This document shows, piece after piece, positions 43,336-52,421 of a stretch of DNA of 64,000 bases (position 1 is the first letter of the stretch; the number at the start of each line of letters is the position of its first letter). The notes beneath the pieces were generated by a model, which was not told the origin of the DNA, made no database searches, and saw nothing but the letters and a program-made list of their open reading frames with translations. The DNA comes from an uncultured Clostridia bacterium (GTDB lineage: Bacteria > Bacillota > Clostridia > Oscillospirales > Acutalibacteraceae): NCBI GenBank assembly GCA_937892115.1, contig CALAUI010000001.1, positions 1 to 64,000 on the forward strand, in the 5' to 3' direction. The position numbers and the translations under genes are program-made.

Positions 43336-45176
43336 AAACTCTGATTGCCGTGTTACTTCTTCCGTTCAGCATTATTATGTCACTATTCTGCGTACCCGTA
43401 GAAAAGTACGAAATACCCGAAATAATAAAAGAGGAGACTCCGTTTGTGAATCAGAATCAAACTTATGACAAAATTGTCGGTAACGGGTGTGAATTCTATA
43501 TTACAAGACCCGTATCGGAAAAACTGAATGTAATTTATTCCTCGGATTTCGGAATGTCCGATCAGTTAGAGGATAATACCAACGCTTTGAATTCCGCTTT
43601 TGCATATTGCAGGGATAATCCCGGCACAAAGCTTGTTATTGATGAGGGCGTATATAATTTTTCTGTGTCAGGCAAGCTTGCTCTGGATAAGCTTGATACC
43701 TGCTTTATCGACGGAAGTAAGGCGAAATTTATTTTTTCTCAGACCGGTCAGTTTTTTGCTGTAAGCAGATGTAAGTGTGTGGAAATTTACGGCCTTACCA
43801 TTGACGTAGACAGAATCAGCAATCCCGTTGACGATGTTGCCGAGGTAAGAAATGCAGATAAGAACGGCAATACGTTTGAATTTGTTTTCTTTGAGAAAGA
43901 AGACGTTGACCCGGATATGGAGTTTCAGGCAATTTCTCAGTGCGACCCCGAAACTCTTACTTTCGGTGCAAAGGGAAGCAATAAAGAAAACTATGTTTAT
44001 ATGTCCCCCGAAAATATAGTTAATGTTGAAAAAATATCCGGTAATGTACTTCGTATTACTCACGATGGTGCTATGAGAAACTATGCCGACGGTGACAGAT
44101 TTATTATACGTCACCATGTCTACGACGGTCAGGTTTTTTCCGTAAATGCGAAATCCGAAAATATTACCTTTAATGGGCTTAAGATATACGGAGGTTACGG
44201 CTCGGGATTCGGCGGGGGCGACCTTGCAAATCATTATCAGATTATTAATACAACTATCGGCGTTGACCCCGATGATAAAACAGGTGCTCATGTTTCTCTG
44301 GGCGCAGATGCAATTCATATTGCCAATTCCGGCGGTTTCTTCAATCTTGAAAACTGTGATATTTCCGGTCAGGGGGATGATGCGCTCAACATCCATGACG
44401 GGCTCGGATATGTCTACGATGTCAGTGGCAATACCCTTAAAATGTATGCTTCTGCCTGTCGTCTGAATGTAGGAGAAAACCTTGCCTTCAAGGATACGAA
44501 TTTTTTTGATATGAATTATTCGGCAAAAATTGTTTCTTCCGTTCAAGGTAATGATTGCGGCACATCAAAGGTAATTACTTTTGATAAAGATATTTCCGAT
44601 GTTGTAACACCGGGATGTATCGCTTACAATTCTGCGGCGAACAGCGGTAATTATGTTATCCGGAATAATTATTTCCATGAAAACAGAGCAAGAGCCCTCT
44701 TGCTTCAATCCGATAACGGCCTTTGTGAGAATAACAGATTCTATAAGACGGAAATGCAGGCGATTAAAATTGTAATGGATATCAGACCTTCTCTCTGGCA
44801 GGAGGGCACGGGAGTTAATAATCTTATAATCAGAAATAATATCTTTGATATGTGTGACTATATAAACGAGGGTGAACAGATTACGATTGACACCTATATT
44901 GACGGTCACACTGCCGAATGCTATGCATTTAAGAATATTCAGATTATCGGAAATTCTTTCTCTGATTTTACATCAAAACTCATGAAGGTAATGAATGTGA
45001 ACGGGCTTGATTTCAGCGGTAATAAGATTGAAGCGGAAAATGCCGGGAATTATATTGAAATGCTTGATTACTGTGAAAACATTAAGCTTGATAATCAATT
45101 CTCCGGACCATACGGCGATATTGCATCTGTTGTCAGAGGTAAAATCAAAAACGTTGTCCTTTTCAATAAGATTTAA
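43329..45176 (+). CDS. Exported right-handed beta-helix protein, GH110-like
   Basis: This 615-residue protein has an N-terminal hydrophobic leader (LIAVLLLPFSIIMSLFCVPV), possibly a lipoprotein or signal anchor. Parallel beta-helix repeats follow. The segments ADAIHIANSGGF, CDISGQGDDALNIHDG and NNYFHENRARALLLQSDN, followed by ENNRFYKTEMQAIKI, recall GH110 alpha-1,3-galactosidases that act on blood-group B and related glycans. Candidate acidic residues lie in the GDDALN region. Family level is inferred, and another pectate-lyase-like glycosidase is possible. It is last gene of the ABC/phosphoesterase operon. Confidence 0.75.
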   Translation: MLKTLIAVLLLPFSIIMSLFCVPVEKYEIPEIIKEETPFVNQNQTYDKIVGNGCEFYITRPVSEKLNVIYSSDFGMSDQLEDNTNALNSAFAYCRDNPGTKLVIDEGVYNFSVSGKLALDKLDTCFIDGSKAKFIFSQTGQFFAVSRCKCVEIYGLTIDVDRISNPVDDVAEVRNADKNGNTFEFVFFEKEDVDPDMEFQAISQCDPETLTFGAKGSNKENYVYMSPENIVNVEKISGNVLRITHDGAMRNYADGDRFIIRHHVYDGQVFSVNAKSENITFNGLKIYGGYGSGFGGGDLANHYQIINTTIGVDPDDKTGAHVSLGADAIHIANSGGFFNLENCDISGQGDDALNIHDGLGYVYDVSGNTLKMYASACRLNVGENLAFKDTNFFDMNYSAKIVSSVQGNDCGTSKVITFDKDISDVVTPGCIAYNSAANSGNYVIRNNYFHENRARALLLQSDNGLCENNRFYKTEMQAIKIVMDIRPSLWQEGTGVNNLIIRNNIFDMCDYINEGEQITIDTYIDGHTAECYAFKNIQIIGNSFSDFTSKLMKVMNVNGLDFSGNKIEAENAGNYIEMLDYCENIKLDNQFSGPYGDIASVVRGKIKNVVLFNKI

Positions 45177-45210
45177 TCTTGACTTTTTTCTGATTCGGAT
45201 TATAATTTAA

Positions 45211-45369
45211 TAGTCAGAGGTGCGATTGTCATTTCGGTAAATTATCCGGTCGGCAAGCTGTATTTTCCGGAAGGACCGTCGCCGAAGTTTATCTGTTTTG
45301 CCGGGCAGATTTGCTGGGGGAGTACAGAATATGTGCTTCACTGTCGTAAGATATTACGGAGAGCTGTCA
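45211..45369 (+). promoter_or_regulatory. Lysine riboswitch aptamer
   Basis: The conserved lysine-aptamer words occur in order: AGAGGTGCGA (45216 onwards), GTCGCCGAAG (near 45288), TTTGCTGGG, then CTGTC followed by the hairpin CGTAA/TTACG and GGAGAGCTGTC. These match the core of the L-box known upstream of lysC. It lies in the leader of the NhaC-type transporter gene and should sense lysine. Confidence 0.88.
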
Positions 45370-45390
45370 TTATTATGACAGTTCTTTTTT
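45361..45390 (+). terminator. Riboswitch-controlled terminator
   Basis: GAGCTGTCAT and ATGACAGTTC form a stem followed by TTTTTT. Its 5' arm shares the GCTGTC that closes the lysine aptamer, so aptamer folding and the terminator compete. Confidence 0.8.
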
Positions 45391-45414
45391 ACTGTCTTAC
45401 GAAAGGAACATTTT

Positions 45415-47004
45415 ATGAAGAAAAAAATAGTGCTTTCTGTACTGATTGTCGCATCAATCGTTGCTATCTGCTGGCTTGTTTACGGCAATGCACTGGATGA
45501 TTATAATTTTATCGGTACGGCCTGGTCTCTCGTGCCTCCGGTAGTTGCAATTATTCTGTCTCTCATAACCAAAGAGGTTTATTCCTCTCTTTTTGTCGGA
45601 CTTGTATCAGGTGCTTTGCTTTATTCAAAGTTCAACACCATAGACACTCTTGAATCCGTATTTACTCACGGCATTCTTTCCGGTCTTTCGGGTGACAGCA
45701 ATATCGGTATTCTCACTTTTCTCGTAACGTTGGGTATACTCGTTGCCTTGCTCAGCAGGTCCGGCGCAACGGCCGCATACGGTAACTGGGCAAGTAAGCA
45801 TATCCATTCACGCAGAGTAGCGATGCTTTCTACTTTTGCACTCGGAATCGTTTTGAGTGTTGATGATTATTTCAATACGCTTACAGCGGGTAACGTTATG
45901 CGTCCCATTACGGATAAAAACAATGTTTCACGCGCAAAGCTCGCCTATATTATTGATGCGACAGCTGCACCTATGTGTATGATAATGCCTATCTCCAGTT
46001 GGGCTGCCGCAGTTTCCGCAAACGTTGAAAACGTCAACGGAGTTGAAATGTTCCTTAAAGCGATTCCGTTTAACTTTTATTCGCTTCTTACTCTTGCCAT
46101 GGTCTTTATCACATCTGCTTTTCAGTTCGATTTCGGTCCTATGAAAATTCATGAAGGCAATGCGCTTAATGGTGATGTCTTTACTGTGGATAAGCCGGAG
46201 GAAACAGAAAATGCGGACTTCGGAAATGGCAGAGGCAAACTTCCCGACCTGATAATCCCTGTTGTTTTGCTTATTATTTCCTGTATAGCATATATGCTTT
46301 ATACCGGCGGTTTTTTCAACGGCGTACCTCTTATTGATGCATTTGCCGATTGTAACGCATCGCTTGGCCTGAGTATGGGCGCACTGGTTTCCGTGGGCGT
46401 AACCATATTTTACTACTATATGCGTGACCTTCTTTCCTTCAAGGAATTGATGGAATCGGTTGCTGCGGGATTCAAAGCAATGGTACCTGCAATTCTTATA
46501 TTGATTTTTGCCTGGTCATTAAGTGAAATTACTGTGCTTCTCGGAGTAAACGATTTTGTTTCCGGTGTATTCTCCGGCAGCGCTTCAAGCTTTTCTTCAT
46601 TCCTTCCTGCAATAGTATTTCTTGTTTCAACCGGACTTGCTTTTGCAACGGGCACCTCATGGGGTACGATGGGCATTATCCTTCCCATTGTTGTGGGAAT
46701 CGGACTTGACGAGAAAATGACCGTCATTTCCATTTCCGCCTGCCTTGCAGGTGCTGTATGCGGCGACCACTGTTCACCTATTTCAGATACAAATATCATG
46801 TCATCAACGGCCGCAGGATGTAATCACTTGGCTCACGTGGAAACTCAACTTCCTTACGCCGCTGTTGTACTTGTTATTTCGTTTCTATCTTACATTCTTG
46901 CGGGATTTATCCGCAGTGCGGCAATTTGCCTGCCGATTGCCTTTGCCGTTCTTATTATTTCTCTTTTTGCCGCAAACAAAATTACTCAAAAAAGTAAAGT
47001 ATAA
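45415..47004 (+). CDS. NhaC-family transporter under lysine riboswitch (LysW-like)
   Basis: This 529-residue membrane protein has about twelve helices and belongs to the NhaC Na+/H+ antiporter superfamily. Segments TAAPMCMIMPISSWAAAVSA, GTSWGTMGIILPIV and GDHCSPISDTNIMSS are family hallmarks. Members behind a lysine riboswitch have been proposed as lysine transporters (LysW), and the aptamer here points the same way. Direction (import or export) depends on how the switch works. GAAAGGAAC precedes the ATG. A terminator follows. Confidence 0.88.
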   Translation: MKKKIVLSVLIVASIVAICWLVYGNALDDYNFIGTAWSLVPPVVAIILSLITKEVYSSLFVGLVSGALLYSKFNTIDTLESVFTHGILSGLSGDSNIGILTFLVTLGILVALLSRSGATAAYGNWASKHIHSRRVAMLSTFALGIVLSVDDYFNTLTAGNVMRPITDKNNVSRAKLAYIIDATAAPMCMIMPISSWAAAVSANVENVNGVEMFLKAIPFNFYSLLTLAMVFITSAFQFDFGPMKIHEGNALNGDVFTVDKPEETENADFGNGRGKLPDLIIPVVLLIISCIAYMLYTGGFFNGVPLIDAFADCNASLGLSMGALVSVGVTIFYYYMRDLLSFKELMESVAAGFKAMVPAILILIFAWSLSEITVLLGVNDFVSGVFSGSASSFSSFLPAIVFLVSTGLAFATGTSWGTMGIILPIVVGIGLDEKMTVISISACLAGAVCGDHCSPISDTNIMSSTAAGCNHLAHVETQLPYAAVVLVISFLSYILAGFIRSAAICLPIAFAVLIISLFAANKITQKSKV

Positions 47005-47015
47005 AAGATCTGAAA

Positions 47016-47045
47016 AAGACTGTTTCTCTGAAGCAGTCTTTTTTC
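47016..47045 (+). terminator. Terminator of the NhaC-family gene
   Basis: AAGACTG and CAGTCTT pair around TTTCTCTGAAG, followed by TTTTC. Confidence 0.75.
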
Positions 47046-47074
47046 TTGATATTTTACGGTATGAATGGTATACT
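47046..47074 (+). promoter_or_regulatory. Promoter of the EamA transporter gene
   Basis: TTGATA (47046-47051), 17 bases, TATACT (47069-47074), directly behind the terminator and 30 bases before the ATG. Confidence 0.65.
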
Positions 47075-47103
47075 CTTTCTATCTTTTATTAGGAGAAAAT
47101 TTT

Positions 47104-48009
47104 ATGCTTTGGTTTTGGTGTTCCGTTATCGCTCTGATTTGCTGGAGCGGATCTGATTTGTTTTCAAAAATCGGTTGTGCTGACCCTAATGATAAATTCA
47201 GCCAATATAAGATGGTTACGGCTGTCGGTGTTGTTATGGGTATTCACGCCGCGTATGAAGTTTTTATTGCCGGAGTACCTATTGATTTTCACTCCGTTAT
47301 CAGATATTTGCCGGTTTCGGCCCTTTATATTCTTTCAATGGCTATTGGGTATATCGGACTCAGATATATTGAGCTTTCCATTTCTTCGCCTATCTGTAAT
47401 TCATCGGGTGCCATTGTTGCCGTTCTTTGTATTATTACGGGGGAAAAGCTTGCAGGTCCTCAGTATCTTGGTGTAGCACTTGTATGTATAGGTGTAATCG
47501 CTCTCGGGTTCGTTGAAGCAAATGAGGATGATGAACTTAGAAATCTCAGGCAGGAAAAGGCGAACTTCAAATACTCGAAATCTGCTTTGGCTATCATTCT
47601 TCCCTTGATTTATTGCCTGCTTGATGCACTCGGTACATTTGCGGACAGTAAGGTTCTTGAAACCCTTAACGAAGATGTTGCAAACGTTGCGTATGAGTTG
47701 ACTTTTCTCGTTGTGGGAATTGCAGCTTTCATTTACGTGAAGATTATTAAAAAGCAAAAATTCCTTCCGAAGGCGGAAACACCGAAATATGTAGGTGCTG
47801 TATTTGAAACGGCGGGACAGCTTGCATACATTTATGCCATAGGTGATGAAGACCACGTTGCTATGGCGGCACCGATTATTTCGGCTTACTGTCTTGCTTC
47901 GGTATTATGGGGAAGACTTTTCCTAAAGGAAAAATTATCCGTAAAGCATTATATAACGATATTTGTCGCTGTTGCAGGTATTGTAATATTGGGAATTTAT
48001 GACGCATAA
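47104..48009 (+). CDS. EamA/DMT-family transporter
   Basis: This 301-residue membrane protein has ten helices in two related halves, as in drug/metabolite transporters (first helix MLWFWCSVIALICWSGSDLF, later VLWGRLFLKEKLSVKHYI typical of EamA). A charged loop NEDDELRNLRQEKANF separates the halves. Substrate unknown. ATG 47104 follows TAGGAGAAAA. A permuted GH3 gene follows 10 bases downstream in the same operon, so the substrate may be a sugar or glycoside product (inference). Confidence 0.85.
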   Translation: MLWFWCSVIALICWSGSDLFSKIGCADPNDKFSQYKMVTAVGVVMGIHAAYEVFIAGVPIDFHSVIRYLPVSALYILSMAIGYIGLRYIELSISSPICNSSGAIVAVLCIITGEKLAGPQYLGVALVCIGVIALGFVEANEDDELRNLRQEKANFKYSKSALAIILPLIYCLLDALGTFADSKVLETLNEDVANVAYELTFLVVGIAAFIYVKIIKKQKFLPKAETPKYVGAVFETAGQLAYIYAIGDEDHVAMAAPIISAYCLASVLWGRLFLKEKLSVKHYITIFVAVAGIVILGIYDA

Positions 48010-48019
48010 GGAGAGAAAA

Positions 48020-50389
48020 ATGGATAAGTTCGTAAGATTCAGATATATGCCCTGTAAACCTCTGGGTGAGGACGGAAGATGTGTGACCGCATCCGATAAG
48101 CATATTGCTCTGTCAAGAGAGGCATCATCCGAAGGTATCGTTATGGTAAAGAATATAAATAATACCCTTCCGCTTGATAAAACCGTCAGACTTGCTCTTT
48201 TCGGTAAGGCAAATATAGAGTATATCAAAGGCGGCGGAGGAAGCGGAGACGTTTACTGTCCTTATGTCAGAAATATCTGTGACGGGCTTAAAAACAGCGG
48301 ATTTTCTCTGTATGAGCCCCTTGTTGAATTCTATGATGAATATATCAGAAATGCATCCGTTGATATTCCTACACAGGAGCAGATAAATGCCACGTGGGAT
48401 ATTGTCAATAATATGGACTTTTGTCAGAAACGTGACGATATGACTTATGATACGTTTGCATCAATGCATGTAAAAGAGCCGTATGTTCCCGATGATATTA
48501 TAATTGACTCTTCCGAAAACGCAGATGCCGCGATTATTACTCTGAGCAGATTTTCGGCCGAGGGAACGGACAGACGTCCCGTTGGCGGAGATTATTATCT
48601 TTCTGACCTTGAAAAAGAACTTATTGACAGAGTTTGCGAAAATTTTGATAAGGTAATCATTCTTATCAATTCCGGTGCGGTTCTTGACTGTGAATATTTT
48701 GCCGATAACGACAAAATCGGAGCAGTTCTGTTTGTATGGCAGGGCGGAATGGAGGGCGGAAGTGCAATAGCCGATATTATTTCCGGTAAAATCAATCCCT
48801 CCGGTAAACTTGCCGATACGGTGGCGAAATCATACGATTTTTATCCCGGTGTTGAAGATTTTCTTGTCAGCTTTGATTATGTGGATTATCCCGAGGATAT
48901 CTACGTCGGTTATCGTTACTTTGAAACGATTCCCGGAAAGGATAAGCTTGTAAGGTATCCTTTCGGATTCGGCCTTTCTTATACCGGATTTGATTACTCG
49001 TTTGTATCAGGAAAAGTTGATAACGGTAAAATACGTGTTTGCTGTGAAGTGAAAAATGTGGGGAAGGTATCCGGTAAGGAGGTAGTACAGCTTTATTTCG
49101 GTGCGCCTCAAGGTGTTCTCGGAAAGCCGAAAAAACAGCTTTGCGCATTTGCAAAGACAAAAATGCTTGAGCCGGATGAAATACAGACAGTTGAACTTGT
49201 ACTTGATATAAATTCAATGGCGTCATTTGATGACCTCGGAAAAATCAGAAAATCCGCATATATTCTTGAAAAAGGTACTTACCGTTTCTTTCTCGGAACA
49301 GATGTAAGAAGTGCTTCGATAATTGATTTTGAATATAATGTTGACAGCGATACAATCGTCTGCGAATGCTCTTCATACTGTACACCCTCAAAACTCGGTA
49401 AAAGAATGCTGTCTGACGGCACGTACGAAGCTTTACCCACTGTTGAGAAGGAAAGAGTATATCCCGACAATAAATCATTCGGTGTTTCCGCTCCCGAAAA
49501 TCTCAAAAAACTTGACGATATCGGCGAAACGGTTACACTTGAAGAATTTGTCGCACAGTTTACGATAGATGAGCTTTGTGATTTTGTGGGAGGTAAGCCC
49601 CCGGTAGGCGTATGTAATACAGGCTGTTTCGGTAATCTTCCGCGGCTCGGTATTCCTTCATTTCCTACGGCAGACGGACCTGCCGGTCTCAGACTTGATA
49701 CCGAAAATCTCGGTATTCCGACAACCGCATGGCCGAGCGCAACTCTTCTTGCGTGTACATGGAATACCGATATTATTTATCAGGTTGGAAAAGCAGGAGG
49801 AGCCGAGATCAGAGAAAACAACATAGGTATCTGGCTTGCACCTGCCGTGAACATTCACAGAAATCCTCTTTGCGGCAGAAACTTTGAATATTACTCAGAG
49901 GATCCCGTTCTTGCCGGAAAATGCTGTTCGGCTCATATCAGAGGAGTTCAGTCAAGCAAGGTTGCCGTTTCGCTGAAACATTTTGCTTGCAACAATAAAG
50001 AACCCAACAGATTTGCAAGTGATTCACGGCTTTCCGAAAGAGCTCTCAGAGAAATCTACCTTAAAGCATTTGAGATATGTGTTAAAGAAGCAGACCCATG
50101 GACGATTATGTCTTCATATAACCTTATCAACGGAGTCCATACGTCTGAAAGTTACGATTTGCTCACGGGAATACTCAGAAAAGAATGGGGCTTTAACGGA
50201 ATGGTCGTTACGGACTGGGGACAGAAAAATAATCCCGTTCTTGAACTGAAGGCAGGAAATGATATGAAGATGCACGTCGGATATCCCGATGAATTGAAAG
50301 CGGCTTATGAAGACGGTACTGTCACAAGGGCAGATTTTGAACTTTCCGCGTCGCGTATTGTAAATCTTTTCCTTAAACTTGCTGAATAA
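48020..50389 (+). CDS. GH3 glycosidase with swapped domain order, beta-glucosidase-like
   Basis: This 789-residue glycoside hydrolase has its domains in reverse order. The alpha/beta sandwich normally at the C-terminus comes first (about 30-310, IKGGGGSGDVY to NPSGKLADTVAKSYDFYPG). An FnIII-like domain is next (about 325-430, VVQLYFGAPQGVLGKPKK). The (beta/alpha)8 domain is last (about 490-789), with TADGPAGLRL, VAVSLKHFACNN and the nucleophile region GMVVTDWG (Asp near 730). This order is known from R. albus and Butyrivibrio beta-glucosidases. No signal peptide, so it is intracellular. AAGGAGAG supports ATG 48020. Confidence 0.92.
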   Translation: MDKFVRFRYMPCKPLGEDGRCVTASDKHIALSREASSEGIVMVKNINNTLPLDKTVRLALFGKANIEYIKGGGGSGDVYCPYVRNICDGLKNSGFSLYEPLVEFYDEYIRNASVDIPTQEQINATWDIVNNMDFCQKRDDMTYDTFASMHVKEPYVPDDIIIDSSENADAAIITLSRFSAEGTDRRPVGGDYYLSDLEKELIDRVCENFDKVIILINSGAVLDCEYFADNDKIGAVLFVWQGGMEGGSAIADIISGKINPSGKLADTVAKSYDFYPGVEDFLVSFDYVDYPEDIYVGYRYFETIPGKDKLVRYPFGFGLSYTGFDYSFVSGKVDNGKIRVCCEVKNVGKVSGKEVVQLYFGAPQGVLGKPKKQLCAFAKTKMLEPDEIQTVELVLDINSMASFDDLGKIRKSAYILEKGTYRFFLGTDVRSASIIDFEYNVDSDTIVCECSSYCTPSKLGKRMLSDGTYEALPTVEKERVYPDNKSFGVSAPENLKKLDDIGETVTLEEFVAQFTIDELCDFVGGKPPVGVCNTGCFGNLPRLGIPSFPTADGPAGLRLDTENLGIPTTAWPSATLLACTWNTDIIYQVGKAGGAEIRENNIGIWLAPAVNIHRNPLCGRNFEYYSEDPVLAGKCCSAHIRGVQSSKVAVSLKHFACNNKEPNRFASDSRLSERALREIYLKAFEICVKEADPWTIMSSYNLINGVHTSESYDLLTGILRKEWGFNGMVVTDWGQKNNPVLELKAGNDMKMHVGYPDELKAAYEDGTVTRADFELSASRIVNLFLKLAE

Positions 50390-50390
50390 A

Positions 50391-50427
50391 CAGACATCGG
50401 AGTGACCGAAATCACTCCGATGTTTTT
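50391..50427. terminator. Bidirectional terminator
   Basis: ACATCGGAGTGA and TCACTCCGATGT pair around CCGAA, followed by TTTTC. It lies between the convergent GH3 and ceramidase-like genes. Confidence 0.85.
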
Positions 50428-50429
50428 CT

Positions 50430-52256
50430 TTATTTTGCAGGCGTACCGAGAAGCTTGCCGAAGCTCTCAACTATCTGCGATGCACTGTTGTTTGATATTG
50501 TCATAAGCATTGAGTTGGAAACCTCGTTTCCTCCTTCTCCGTTGTAGAAAAGAAGGGGAGTGAGAATGCCTTGCGTGGTAACGGGATCGGGAAGAATATA
50601 ACCGATTTCATCGTTTGTGATGCCCATTACGATAACCTGTTTGTCCGAGTCACCGGATGCAGTTCTTACCATGGATTCAATGGTGTTATATTCCCAGTCT
50701 GTGCCGTTCCATGACTGTGTGCCTTTCCACATTGTTGTGCCGTCATATCCGTCCTTTGTGCCGTAGACAACTGCAGGGGAAAGTTCACCTGGAACTGTTA
50801 TGAAAGCTACGTCATCGCCGATTTCAATATATCCGATTTCAACTACTATACCGTAGCCGCTTTCGGCTGTTTTTGATTTAACGGCATTGAAATTCATTAC
50901 GCCGGTTGCAGCGCCTAACTGCATAAGACCGTAGTCACAGTCGAGGATTGTTTCTGTTGCCTTGATGTTTAGCGTGGGGGCTACCTCTGTCTTTGTATCT
51001 GATGCATCAATGATATAGTGTGCCAGGTCGTAACCTTTTCTGTACTGACCGCGAAGCCAGCTTTCTTCAGAATCAAAGAGTTCGGCGGTTGCTTTTTCAC
51101 CGTATCTTTCAACCCACTGTTCACGGGTAAGACCTTTGCTCTCGCCCCATTCTTTACCGGCATCTGTTTCGGCAACGTCGGGACTTGAAACACCTGCCTG
51201 AGCACCCTGGATGAAAAGGAAGTTGTAGCCGGCGTCCTTCATTGCCTGCTTTGTGAAATTGGGATAGTCGCAGACCATAAGATGTGTGTTCTGTGCATTT
51301 GCACTTACGGGATGAGCGCCGATATTGGATACTATTGTTTTTACTCCGCTGTCGGATTCAAACATATATGATGAGAATTTATTCTGAGTCTTTGCACCGC
51401 TCTGGAATTTATCCCTTGCTCCGTCAGTTTCTTCTGTGTTGAAGAAGTAGAGCTTGCCGCCTTCCATACTCTTATATGCTTTGTCAACAGCATCGGAGCA
51501 CTGCTTTGTAAGGGTGTTGTACATTGCTTCATCAAGAGTAAGCATATAGCTGTTGGGAGCAATCAGCTTCTTGAAAAGATTTGTAAAGAGAACCTTGAGG
51601 ATTACTTTCCAGTACATTCCCTGAGTATCAAGCGCAGCGTGACAATGAGTTGCACTTACCGTACAGGAAAGGATATCGTCTGATTCAATACCTGAGGAAG
51701 AAAGCTTGTCTTCTACAGCTGCTCTGATGGCTCTGCATGTCAGATTTGTAACGCCGACACCGTCACAGCTTATGATGATTACAAGGTCTTCCTTGCCGTT
51801 TTGATTGATATCACAGCCGTTTGAAAGAACTACAACGCTGACGTTCTGGTCGGTATATAATTTATTTATTTCTGCCTGATATCCGCCGCCTGCGTAATTT
51901 TTGTTAAGATTATATCCGTTCGGATCTGCGTTGCCGTCTGCGTCGCATCTCCATTCGGCAGGAACTATGCTGTTGTCACCGAAGCCGGCTTTCCATCTCG
52001 TTCCCTGAATCTTTCCGTCTGTTCCGGGATAAAAATACTGACTTTCATTAAGCTTATAATCGGATGCCTTGGGAATGCCAAATTTCTGATTGAGTCCGGT
52101 AAGCAAAGCAAATAAACCGTCCTGAACTATGCCGAATACATTATCAACCGCATGGGGGAAGAAGCCGTACCCTTCGTCCTGTGCAAAAGCAATAACCGAG
52201 GTGGAAAATACAATTATTACTGCAAGCAGGACAGAAACAATTTTTTTCATTTTCAT
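50430..52256 (-). CDS. Exported neutral-ceramidase-like hydrolase
   Basis: This 608-residue protein has a signal peptide (KKIVSVLLAVIIVFSTSVIAFA). The core resembles the N-terminal domain of neutral/alkaline ceramidases: SATHCHAALD (zinc His pair), SNIGAHPVSANAQN, then CDYPNFTKQA and FLFIQGAQAGVSSP. These enzymes release fatty acid from ceramide. The C-terminal immunoglobulin-like domain of true ceramidases is not obvious, so substrate could differ. GGGAGG seven bases upstream supports ATG 52256. Monocistronic with its own promoter. Confidence 0.82.
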   Translation of the reverse strand: MKMKKIVSVLLAVIIVFSTSVIAFAQDEGYGFFPHAVDNVFGIVQDGLFALLTGLNQKFGIPKASDYKLNESQYFYPGTDGKIQGTRWKAGFGDNSIVPAEWRCDADGNADPNGYNLNKNYAGGGYQAEINKLYTDQNVSVVVLSNGCDINQNGKEDLVIIISCDGVGVTNLTCRAIRAAVEDKLSSSGIESDDILSCTVSATHCHAALDTQGMYWKVILKVLFTNLFKKLIAPNSYMLTLDEAMYNTLTKQCSDAVDKAYKSMEGGKLYFFNTEETDGARDKFQSGAKTQNKFSSYMFESDSGVKTIVSNIGAHPVSANAQNTHLMVCDYPNFTKQAMKDAGYNFLFIQGAQAGVSSPDVAETDAGKEWGESKGLTREQWVERYGEKATAELFDSEESWLRGQYRKGYDLAHYIIDASDTKTEVAPTLNIKATETILDCDYGLMQLGAATGVMNFNAVKSKTAESGYGIVVEIGYIEIGDDVAFITVPGELSPAVVYGTKDGYDGTTMWKGTQSWNGTDWEYNTIESMVRTASGDSDKQVIVMGITNDEIGYILPDPVTTQGILTPLLFYNGEGGNEVSNSMLMTISNNSASQIVESFGKLLGTPAK

Positions 52257-52286
52257 ATTATTACCTCCCGACATAATGTCAGATAA

Positions 52287-52315
52287 ATAATATCACAACA
52301 AAAATATATTATCAA
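52287..52315 (-). promoter_or_regulatory. Promoter of the ceramidase-like gene
   Basis: Minus strand TTGATA (52310-52315), 17 bases ending TGTGA, TATTAT (52287-52292). Confidence 0.65.
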
Positions 52316-52369
52316 TATAAATCGGACTTTATTATTCTTTCTGTGTGACCGGTTTGCCTTAATTTTGTA

Positions 52370-52398
52370 TTGAATAATCGGGTTGAATGTGATATTAT
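52370..52398 (+). promoter_or_regulatory. Promoter of the acyltransferase gene
   Basis: TTGAAT (52370-52375), 17 bases ending TGTGA, TATTAT (52393-52398), 23 bases before the TTG start. Confidence 0.65.
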
Positions 52399-52421
52399 CC
52401 TTTTGATTCGGAGATGATAAT

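Noticed and set aside
43668..44546. 292-codon open frame on the minus strand
   Set aside because: It lies wholly inside the beta-helix gene in antisense, has no ribosome site, and its sequence resembles no protein. The plus-strand gene has clear family motifs.
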